Shown piece after piece: positions 23,686-32,072 of a stretch of 64,000 nt of DNA; the stretch's first letter is position 1; each line of letters starts with the position of its first letter. Below the pieces are notes generated by a model. The model was not told the DNA's origin. It did not search any database and saw nothing but the letters and a program-made list of their open reading frames with translations. A program made the translations under genes and the position numbers. Location: the NCBI GenBank assembly GCA_949316235.1, contig OX438751.1, positions 18,414,801 through 18,478,800 on the forward strand. Direction: 5' to 3'. Source of the DNA: Oegoconia quadripuncta. Taxonomy: Eukaryota; Arthropoda; Insecta; Lepidoptera; Autostichidae.

Positions 23686-23971
23686 TAAAAGGAGATGAAT
23701 CCAGAAGACGTAATTAACTGTTTATAATAAAATTTATTATCCACCGGAATGATAGGTAACAAACAATACAAGACGATATCGCTCGGGACGCCACGTGTGC
23801 GATCGGTAGCGCTGGTCTGTACTTCACGGCGGCGAAGCTCCAACTACTCGCCCCACGGCGCGGGCGATGGCGGGCGGTGCATGTGGCAGGGGCGGTGAGG
23901 CCGCGAGGGGCCGCACTATGCGGCGCACAACTCGTGCAGGCACATAGCGCCATCTCTTGGTAGCTCTTGCA
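23686..23971 (-). repeat. 3' LTR of the Gypsy element
   Basis: This 286-bp copy matches 29931-30216 throughout by eye. In element orientation it starts TGCAAGAGCTACC and ends CTCCTTTTA, not the usual TG...CA. An identical 79-residue frame lies in both LTRs and is not considered a gene. Confidence 0.92.
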
Positions 23972-24049
23972 GTCGACCGTCCTGATGATGCTGTGAGCCC
24001 CGCACAGCTCTTAAGCCGCTTAGGCAGAATAACAATGGTTAACACACTC

Positions 24050-24335
24050 CTTAAAGTGCACCAGATGGTCCGCTTATGAAAGCCTGCATCGAATTGTCAT
24101 TAAGAGGTTTCTGAAAACCTTCTTATGCACCGGATGGTCCGCTCATGAAAGCCTGCATCAAATTGTCTTCAACAGGCTTCTCAAAGACTTCTTAAAGTGC
24201 ACCAGATGGTCCGCTCATAAAAGCCTACATCGAATTGTCTTCAACAGGCTTCTCAAAGCCTTCTTAAAGTGCACCAGATGGTCCGCTCATAAAAGCCTAC
24301 ATCGAATTGTCATCAAACAGGCTTCTGAAAGCCTA
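24050..24335. repeat. four imperfect ~72-bp tandem repeats in the Gypsy 3' region
   Basis: The unit starting CCAGATGGTCCGCT recurs at 24061, 24130, 24202 and 24274, giving periods of 69, 72 and 72. Each unit includes 'AAAGCCT(G/A)CATCGAATTGTC' and 'CAACAGGCTTCT'. It lies between the gag-pol stop and the 3' LTR. Confidence 0.8.
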
Positions 24336-24895
24336 CGTTGATGAAAGTCGACGTTATGAACCGCCTTCGAAGGCTTCCATACAAAATGTTTAAGAAGATA
24401 TTATCTTCTGTCAAAGGCCTTATGCCAACCGTGCACACATCAAAAGCAAAATACAAGGCAATATAGAACAACACCACATCATGTGGTATAAGCCAATCCG
24501 AATAGGATATCAAAAACATCTCAATGACACATCACCTCTTAAAGTGATGACAAGTCAATTTGACTAATTATGAGAAATCAAATAGCGAGCACATATTAAA
24601 ATCAATGTATTATTTTAATGCAATACTTATAAGTATTCCAATGTATGATAATATAAAAGAAAACATAAAAGCTTGGTTCTCAATCCAAACAGTATCCATA
24701 CATTCTGTCAGTTCTTAATCTAACTAAACTATGCTTATTTTTGATAAGTATTTCGATGTATAACAACCATTATGGTATAATTTTCAATAGACAATATAAT
24801 TAGTCATACAAATATTATAAACAAAACTTCAATTTCTAATTTTAAACAATGATTAAACCTTCTAAGATGCCACAATCTTAAAGGAAATTTAATAA

Positions 24896-27800
24896 TTAGT
24901 CAGAGTCTGAACAAGCATTTGAATTAAAGGGTTTTAGGTTATCCCTCGCGAAAATATTTTCGTAAGTGCGACCACGTGTGCTAGAACTCTTAACAACATA
25001 CCTATCATGGGGTAGCACCTTAACAACAACGTAAGGACCATCGTAGCGAGGCATAAGTTTACCACTTCGCAAGCCCTTTTTAATAATTTTACGTTGCGCT
25101 AGTACGAGTTGCCCTGGTTTAAAAGGAGGTTCTGTACGTCTTTTTTGATCGAACGTGACTTTATTGCGTTGTGCTATATCCTTAGAACGGGTGGCAGCAG
25201 ACTCGCGTATCTCGTCAATATTAGTCGAACGTATTGGCACTATTAAATCACCAGCAAGACGCGGGCGAAAACCATACAATAACTCTAACGGAGCCTTACC
25301 AGTTGTACAGTTAGTGTTGGAGTTTAGTCCCAACTGTACCTTCGGAATGTACTGCTCCCAATTATTCTGATCGTCCCCTACGTAAGCGATGAGTGCATCG
25401 AGTATGGTGCGATTAAAACGTTCGATTTGGCCGTTTGCCCTTGGGCTAGCCACAGCGTTCATCACGTGTTTAATTTGTCGTTCTAAGCAATAGTTTTTGA
25501 ACATATGACAGGCAAATGCCTTACCTCTATCGCTAATAACGCGACTTGGCAGCCCAAACGTCTTAATAAACTGATCTAAAGCCTTTAGAGCACTTACACA
25601 TCCAGTATCCCGAACCGCTTCAATCCATATAAAGCGTGTGAATGCATCTATGATGGCAAAGATGTACATTTTACCGGATGGACTCTTACAAAATGGGCCA
25701 AGGTGATCGATGTGGATGGTATGGAATGGCACAGCTACTTTTTCTATTGGATGTAATAGACCGACCTTTCGCCCTGTTGGTTTTTTTGCATACTGGCAAG
25801 ATATACAACCACGAACATATTTTTGAATAAAACGGCGCATGTTGCTAAACCAATATTTAGTCTTAATAGCGCCATAAGTTTTGTTGAAATTGACATGCCC
25901 GTTATCGTCATGAAAAGTTTGCATGAGAGACCACCGTGATTGTCGTGGCACTACAACTTTATTCTCTCCGTTGACTCTCCTAAAAAGAATACCTTTCTCC
26001 AAATAATAATCAATACCTAAACCCTGCGTATTATCCTTAGAGAGTTCATCTTGTAACTGCGATATGATCGCCTGAATGGAATCGTCGCCACGTTGCATGC
26101 TTTCGAATAACTCGCTCCCAGCTGTGCACCGCATTACCGTGTGAATAGGATTCCGGCTCAGGGCATCTACGTGAGCCATCGATTTCCCGGCCCGATACTC
26201 AACATCAAAATTGAAACCCTGAACTTCTAACCACCACCGGGCTATTCGTGGATTTAAATCTCGTTTAGTCCAGGTCCACCGAACAGCATTACAATCAGTA
26301 ACGATGACAAATTTGATACCACTGACGTATACTTTAAATTTTTGCAAGCTCATCACTACCGCCAGCGTCTCAAGTTCAAAACTATGGTAGTTTTGTTCAG
26401 CTAAATTAGTCTGCCGACTCGCGTATGCAACAGGTTTCCACACGCCATCAGGTTGTTTTTGAACCAGTATTCCACCTAATCCAATTTTGGAAGCGTCGGT
26501 ATGGATTTGGGTTTCAAACTCGGGGTTAAACAGAGCAAGAACTGGTTGACTAACTAAAACTGATTTAATCATTTCAAATGCCCTTTTTTGTTCCTCGCCC
26601 CAAACCCAGGCATGGTCCTTTTTAGTAAGTAAAGTGATTGGATGTGCAATAGTAGCAAAATTACGTACATATTTTCGGAAATAGTTAGCTAGTCCCATGA
26701 ACTGTCTAACTTGATGGACATTTTCTGGTGTCGGAAAATTACGCACAGCATTCAGTTTATGTGGTGCTGGTCTCACTTCTCCATTACATACCTCGTGTCC
26801 CAAATATTCCACGGTTGGTACCAGAAAAGAACACTTATCTAACCGGAGAGTCATACCAGCCTCACGTATCCGTTCTAAAACAGCTCTAAGACGCTCTAAA
26901 GCATCATTGTACTTCTCAGCATAAATTAATATGTCATCTAAGTATGCTGTTGCAAATTTGAATTTCAGTGGCCCTAAAATGTCATCCATCGCACGCTGGA
27001 AGACAGCGGGCGCGTTAACTAGGCCGAAGCTCATACGCGTATACTGATAATGACCGTCTGGTGTAATAAACGCAGTCAATGGTTTACTAGCATCATCTAA
27101 TTGAATACAAAAATACGCGGACATAACGTCCAGACACGAGAATATTTGTTGTTTCGATAGACGGTCAAGTTGGTCCTGAATGAGTGGCAATGGATACCGT
27201 TCTTTCTTCGTTATTTTATTTAAAGCACGGTAGTCCACACACATCCGCTTCTCTCCTGTTTTCTTAGCGACCAACAAGACCGGACTAGCATAGGACGAAT
27301 TAGCCACCTCAATTATACCTTTACGTAACAAATCAGAAACAATAGAACGTACTAACTCCCTATCCTCTGCAGACATTCGGTAAGGACGATAATATACGGG
27401 TTTGGTATCCGTCAATTCAATTTTCATCTTAACATCACATTTACCTACTTTTTCTCCATCATCAGAAAAACAATCAGAATATTCTTTCAAAATACCTTCT
27501 AGTTCTGCAAGGATAGAGGGCTCTATACCTGTACCAATCTTATAACATTTTCTATCATCAGTGGTAACCGTAGCACGTACGACACAGGTATTAGGTGGTA
27601 GAGTTATCACCTCTTTGCTTAAATTAACCACATTTACCACAGCTCGACCTTCTACGATTTCAGTAACGTGTTCAGGGATCAGAATTTCGCACCTAGGTTT
27701 TAAATGTTCTGTATTTTGTAGTGATATGGGACCTTCAACGCCAGCACTAGACAGCACAATTTTATTGACGCCGGGTCGCAAATTAATATTATGAAGCGTG

Positions 27801-29734
27801 TTTAATTTAACGCGCTCAATGTCTTCATGAACACACGGTAACGCAGACAAATGATTGGCGTTGTACATTTTCAAAGTATCAGGCGTTTTAATAACATATA
27901 CGTTAGGGTATTCTGTGAACGGTTGACCTATAATTATACCTATGTCTTGTGCATTATCAGGTACTATATAAGCCCTTAATCCGTCACAGTTGGCCTCATC
28001 AGCTGATATGTTCACTAAGGTCTCCCCATATGGTATTATTTTTGAACCGCCAAAACCCTTTATAATACTATCACTAGCGCATTTAATTACATCTAATTGC
28101 AATTGTTTAGACACACTCTCAGATATTGTAATACATGAGCTGCCAAAATCAACAAAAGCACGCACAGGCGTGTTATTCACCTTAGCAGTTAAATAGTATT
28201 TAGAACTACCAGTTGAGTCCCTTATAACATGCACACTTTGTGTCGTACTTGGTTTTGAGGCGGTATTACCTGCATTGCGACTCTTTAGTTTCAAGCATTC
28301 GTCTTTAATGTGGCCCATTTTATTACAATATGAACACTTTCTCATTTTTATAAAACAATTATTATCACTATGACCACTTTTACTGCAAAATGAACAATAT
28401 TTGGTAGATTTATCTCGAATCTTATAGGTGCAGTGTGCGGCAGTATGTCCCCTTTGTTTACAGGTATGACATTTTAATTTTCCTCGATTATTATTACTAT
28501 TGTTAAATGTAGTACCACCGGTACCGTATTGAAACTTCTGATTAGTAGCTACAGCTGATGTTCTTAACGATGACAAATAATTTAGCAATGTATTTGGGTC
28601 GCGACAACCCGCCGATATAGCGCCGACTTCAACGAGTTGACTACCAATAGTACCAATTATGGCCTCTGTCACTAAACACGGGGGAACACCACACGCATTC
28701 CCCAGCGCTAATTTATCATAGTAAAATTGTAAATAGTCGACGTCAGGTTGCCTAACCACGTTAACCAAGTCTCTCAACATATTCAATTTACTCTTGTGGG
28801 ATGGAAAAGCCGTTAACAGTTTAGCCTTAAAATCTGGCCATGAGAAATTTATATCTTGAAGTTGGTCATACCACCGACGGGCATAACCCCTCAATTTTGA
28901 CGAACAATTAAATTGTAAGGTTTTTTCATCCCACCCGTACATATTCGAAATGCCTTCTACTTTACGTAACCATATTTCCATCGTAATTAGAGAATGTTGC
29001 GGATCAAACTCCGGCACGGGATCGTTGCGACCCACATACCTGATAGAACCATTATTATTATTAAAAGAATTGTCCACATACGCTAAGTCCAGTGAGGAAC
29101 AGGTTGGCAGCAGCGCGGCGCGAGGCGCAGACGCCGGCACGGCCTGTAACGGCGTGCAGGTCGCCGTGAGCTGCGCGAGCCCAGACGTGCTGACCGCGGG
29201 CTGCGGCGGCACAAGCTCGGCCACGTTCGCCGCGGGCGGCGGAGGCGGCGGCACAAGCTCGCTCGCGCTTGCCGCGGGCGGCGCACTCGCCGACATACCT
29301 GATACCGAGGACGCCCTTACCGACGACAACATGGACGGTAGCGGTGCGATAGTCACACTCGCCAATCCTCCCGAAGATGCCTCCCCGTAGATACGAGTGG
29401 AAGGCAGGGGACGTAATGGCTGATCAATAGCACCCATCGACGGCGGTGGCAGTGCTCTTGTCCCACCACACTTCGACACTTGATCACTGCGGAGATTCCC
29501 ATACGAACGGGTCGTAGGCGTATGATCCGGAAGCGGCGGCGTCATAGTGCCGTCGTCTGTTCTGGTTCGACAACGGTCGCGATTGTAACGCTCGCCGCGA
29601 TCACGGAACACTTCATTTTCCAACGTTTCCAATCGCTGGGCTAACCGGCGATTTTCTATCTCCAATAACAAACGTCGGCGCAAACGGTTTTCTTTCTCGT
29701 CGTCATTACGTCGACGTTTTTTATGTGAACCCAT
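24896..29734 (-). CDS. gag-pol: Gypsy gag-pol polyprotein, single frame, 1612 residues
   Basis: One uninterrupted frame encodes all retrotransposon functions. The ATG at 29734 is chosen; an in-frame GTG three codons upstream is unlikely to be used. The N-terminus is basic, then a Pro/Ala-rich low-complexity part of GC-rich DNA. Gag ends with three CCHC zinc knuckles near residues 420-485 (for example CHTCKQRGHTAAHC). A protease with VDFGSS follows near residue 530, reverse transcriptase with YLDDILIYA near 930, RNase H with HTDASKIGLGG near 1080, then the integrase. The integrase has an HHCC zinc finger near 1275-1320, a D,D-35-E core (HIDHLGPF, ISDRGKAF, NGQIERFNR) and a C-terminal GPYVV motif. 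No frameshift separates gag from pol, unlike most Gypsy elements. All catalytic motifs I can check are present, so it may be active. Confidence 0.95.
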   Translation of the reverse strand: MGSHKKRRRNDDEKENRLRRRLLLEIENRRLAQRLETLENEVFRDRGERYNRDRCRTRTDDGTMTPPLPDHTPTTRSYGNLRSDQVSKCGGTRALPPPSMGAIDQPLRPLPSTRIYGEASSGGLASVTIAPLPSMLSSVRASSVSGMSASAPPAASASELVPPPPPPAANVAELVPPQPAVSTSGLAQLTATCTPLQAVPASAPRAALLPTCSSLDLAYVDNSFNNNNGSIRYVGRNDPVPEFDPQHSLITMEIWLRKVEGISNMYGWDEKTLQFNCSSKLRGYARRWYDQLQDINFSWPDFKAKLLTAFPSHKSKLNMLRDLVNVVRQPDVDYLQFYYDKLALGNACGVPPCLVTEAIIGTIGSQLVEVGAISAGCRDPNTLLNYLSSLRTSAVATNQKFQYGTGGTTFNNSNNNRGKLKCHTCKQRGHTAAHCTYKIRDKSTKYCSFCSKSGHSDNNCFIKMRKCSYCNKMGHIKDECLKLKSRNAGNTASKPSTTQSVHVIRDSTGSSKYYLTAKVNNTPVRAFVDFGSSCITISESVSKQLQLDVIKCASDSIIKGFGGSKIIPYGETLVNISADEANCDGLRAYIVPDNAQDIGIIIGQPFTEYPNVYVIKTPDTLKMYNANHLSALPCVHEDIERVKLNTLHNINLRPGVNKIVLSSAGVEGPISLQNTEHLKPRCEILIPEHVTEIVEGRAVVNVVNLSKEVITLPPNTCVVRATVTTDDRKCYKIGTGIEPSILAELEGILKEYSDCFSDDGEKVGKCDVKMKIELTDTKPVYYRPYRMSAEDRELVRSIVSDLLRKGIIEVANSSYASPVLLVAKKTGEKRMCVDYRALNKITKKERYPLPLIQDQLDRLSKQQIFSCLDVMSAYFCIQLDDASKPLTAFITPDGHYQYTRMSFGLVNAPAVFQRAMDDILGPLKFKFATAYLDDILIYAEKYNDALERLRAVLERIREAGMTLRLDKCSFLVPTVEYLGHEVCNGEVRPAPHKLNAVRNFPTPENVHQVRQFMGLANYFRKYVRNFATIAHPITLLTKKDHAWVWGEEQKRAFEMIKSVLVSQPVLALFNPEFETQIHTDASKIGLGGILVQKQPDGVWKPVAYASRQTNLAEQNYHSFELETLAVVMSLQKFKVYVSGIKFVIVTDCNAVRWTWTKRDLNPRIARWWLEVQGFNFDVEYRAGKSMAHVDALSRNPIHTVMRCTAGSELFESMQRGDDSIQAIISQLQDELSKDNTQGLGIDYYLEKGILFRRVNGENKVVVPRQSRWSLMQTFHDDNGHVNFNKTYGAIKTKYWFSNMRRFIQKYVRGCISCQYAKKPTGRKVGLLHPIEKVAVPFHTIHIDHLGPFCKSPSGKMYIFAIIDAFTRFIWIEAVRDTGCVSALKALDQFIKTFGLPSRVISDRGKAFACHMFKNYCLERQIKHVMNAVASPRANGQIERFNRTILDALIAYVGDDQNNWEQYIPKVQLGLNSNTNCTTGKAPLELLYGFRPRLAGDLIVPIRSTNIDEIRESAATRSKDIAQRNKVTFDQKRRTEPPFKPGQLVLAQRKIIKKGLRSGKLMPRYDGPYVVVKVLPHDRYVVKSSSTRGRTYENIFARDNLKPFNSNACSDSD

Positions 29735-29930
29735 AATGTACACACTTTAACACGACGAACACAACACACTTTTTAGTCACAAAACAAAAACAAGACGAGC
29801 ACGCTAGGTACCTACTACGACCTACGAGTAGTTATATTTTACACAGCAATCACTTTTATTGGTAAAACTTGGCTTTACGGAATTATTTAAAACTTGTATT
29901 TAGTGAGCTAAGTCCATCGCACTTCTGAGT

Positions 29931-30216
29931 TAAAAGGAGATGAATCCAGAAGACGTAATTAACTGTTTATAATAAAATTTATTATCCACCGGAATGATAG
30001 GTAACAAACAATACAAGACGATATCGCTCGGGACGCCACGTGTGCGATCGGTAGCGCTGGTCTGTACTTCACGGCGGCGAAGCTCCAACTACTCGCCCCA
30101 CGGCGCGGGCGATGGCGGGCGGTGCATGTGGCAGGGGCGGTGAGGCCGCGAGGGGCCGCACTATGCGGCGCACAACTCGTGCAGGCACATAGCGCCATCT
30201 CTTGGTAGCTCTTGCA
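29931..30216 (-). repeat. 5' LTR of the Gypsy element
   Basis: This is the partner of 23686-23971. Element-orientation transcription would start here and run leftwards. The sequence TTATAATAAAATTTATTAT inside the LTR is AT-rich against an otherwise GC-rich LTR. Confidence 0.92.
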
Positions 30217-30297
30217 TTACTTAAATCACAGTGATTTGGTAGCTCTGCTTGTCTAAAACGATCATGTTACAGAAAGTACTGAAACTGGATTTATTCT

Positions 30298-30300
<3 letters not shown>

Positions 30301-30344
<44 letters not shown>
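30301..30344. repeat. (AT)22 microsatellite
   Basis: It is an uninterrupted AT dinucleotide run of 44 bases, ending at GTATAC. It is likely to vary in length between individuals. Confidence 0.95.
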
Positions 30345-30348
<4 letters not shown>

Positions 30349-30461
30349 ACGCAACTCTGTATAATTAACTGAGACGACAACAATAAAACTGCAATAATTT
30401 ATATTTCGTAAATATTTTCTCTGGATTTATATAAATAAAAGGGTAATAATAAAAATAGGTA

Positions 30462-30782
30462 AATAAAAAAAATAGATCGTCTGTGGCTCAGCAGTTAAGA
30501 CGCGGTCTCTTAATTTGGGAGGTCCGGGTTCGATTCCCACGCAGGCCATGTGCCAATGAGTTTTTAAATTTAATTTAATTACTCATAATGCATTTATCCG
30601 ACTGCTCTTAAACGGTGAAGGAAAACATCGTGCGGAAACCGGCATGCCTGAGAAATAAAAATTCAAGGACATGTGAAGTCTCCAACCCGCATTGGGCCGG
30701 CGTGGTGGACTATGGCCCATTCCCTCATTATACGAGGGAAGGCCTATATCTCTGCAGTGGGATGTTTATAAATGTGATGATG
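30462..30782 (+). repeat. SINE family A, copy 2, with target duplication
   Basis: The tRNA-like head has A box TGTGGCTCAGCAGTTAAGAC and B box GGTCCGGGTTCGATTCCCAC. The body ends CTGCAGTGGGATGTTTATAA and GATGATGA. AATAAAAATAGGTA at 30448-30461 recurs at 30783-30796 as a 14-bp target duplication. The head proper begins near 30476, after an A-rich spacer. This is the best-preserved copy here. Confidence 0.82.
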
Positions 30783-30796
30783 AATAAAAATAGGTA

Positions 30797-32054
30797 TGAA
30801 ATTAAATAACAATCTAGAATCCGTGTTAGTTGTTTAACTAGCTTTCGTGCAGCAGCAGTTGAAAAAGTAACATATTTCAAAGAAAAAAATAAACAACATA
30901 TAATAGTGCTTCCGTGGTGCAGCGCCCACGGCAGCCAATCGATTCTGGTAGAGTTAGTTTAAAAATCGTTTGCTTGGGACTAAAACAGCTTGTGCATACT
31001 AACAAACCTATAAAACGGCAATTAGCGACCAAAACAACTGGTGTTTGATAACAAGTGCCACCTTGCTATGAGACCAGAGCTAGCCGCCCGTACCGCCTCC
31101 CGACTCAACTCTACCTGAGGACTGGACGGACTAATGGACAGGTCAGTCCGTGACTAGATACCTAATGTAATAGGGACTCCTCTATTATTTATTTTATTGT
31201 GATTTTATTTCGTTGTCATCGCCCTTTATAATATGTCGCCTCAGAAAAATTCAAATTCAATTGCTAGATAATCTAGGACGACCTTAGATGAAATGATACG
31301 TATCATGCCAAAATTTAAGAATACCTACTGTCAGTTTATTACCCTTTAATTCTATGAGTCGGATATTATTATTATTCATTAGGTAGGTCGGTAGTTATGG
31401 ATGGATAAGTAGGTGATCTGGAAATATTACATTAGTGTTGCTGTGAAGTAATAATTTCACCACTCTGATTTAGATAAGTTGCGAATAAAAATTTAATACT
31501 TATAGGTATTTCCTTCAGAAAGATGCATTTTACGATCTTGAATTATATATATCAAAGTTTTCTTAAGGGCATAGAAAAGAGCAAAAACACCTTGTATCCC
31601 GACCGAAGTTTTAACAACTTAATAACCGATCCCGAGTTATTAAGTTGTTAAAACTGCTCATAAGTATAGATGAGTACATACGAACACTAGGTTTTGCAAG
31701 TTTACCTACTAACGAAAACAAAAATATTGTACTAGACAAGAGTACTTGTTGTTAACAAGTTGTCCAATCATGTTGTGAAGCACCTGGACTTCGATTAGGC
31801 AGAACAATGACGTTGACGAAAGCATAATTAAACAAACTAAGAACCTTTTATAGATCGACTAATTCAGTGTGAACTTGAGATCAAACAGATATAGTTGTAG
31901 TCACAGTACTTATTACGTTATCCTATATCCATTGTTGCAGATTCTTGTTAGTGTGTAAGAACAAATCAATACTACAATTCATTTGGAATATTAAAACTGC
32001 CAATAAAAGCAAGTGTGGTCTATTGTGAAAGTGGTTATTTTTCTTTTTCTTTAG
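30797..32054. other. noncoding interval upstream of the first DUF229 gene
   Basis: I see no gene. A perfect hairpin lies at 31607-31655. The interval ends in a polypyrimidine run and AG (32051-32054) that looks like a splice acceptor for a 5' UTR intron of the next gene. Confidence 0.45.
31607..31655. repeat. perfect 20-bp hairpin with 9-base loop
   Basis: Left arm 31607-31626 (AGTTTTAACAACTTAATAAC) and right arm 31636-31655 are perfect inverse copies; the loop is CGATCCCGA. It lies about 420 bases upstream of the first DUF229 start codon. It might be a cruciform, a short foldback element or a structured RNA; nothing decides between these. Confidence 0.8.
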
Positions 32055-32072
32055 GGATTTCTATCACACCTG

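Larger units (their letters stand above)
23686..30216 (-). mobile_element. complete Ty3/Gypsy LTR retrotransposon
   Basis: The 6.5-kb element lies on the minus strand. Two 286-bp LTRs, with the same length and sequence by eye, flank a single gag-pol frame. TTAC(T) at 23682-23685/6 repeats at 30217-30220/1 as the target site duplication. Identical LTRs and the open frame indicate a recent insertion. After the 5' LTR (inner side of 29931) I find no ordinary tRNA-3'-end primer site directly abutting it, and the stretch before the 3' LTR is not clearly purine-rich. There is no env-like gene between pol and the 3' LTR, only tandem repeats. The exact Gypsy lineage is not resolved. Confidence 0.93.

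Noticed and set aside
23714..23953. 79-residue minus-strand ORF present twice (also 29959-30198)
   Set aside because: It lies wholly within the Gypsy LTRs, which is why it occurs twice unchanged.
24050..24335. CRISPR-like array
   Set aside because: The units are contiguous 72-bp imperfect repeats without unique spacers, in an insect retrotransposon.
29083..29390. plus-strand 146-residue and minus-strand 67-residue ORFs
   Set aside because: They are alternative frames of the GC-rich, Pro/Ala-coding part of the Gypsy gag.
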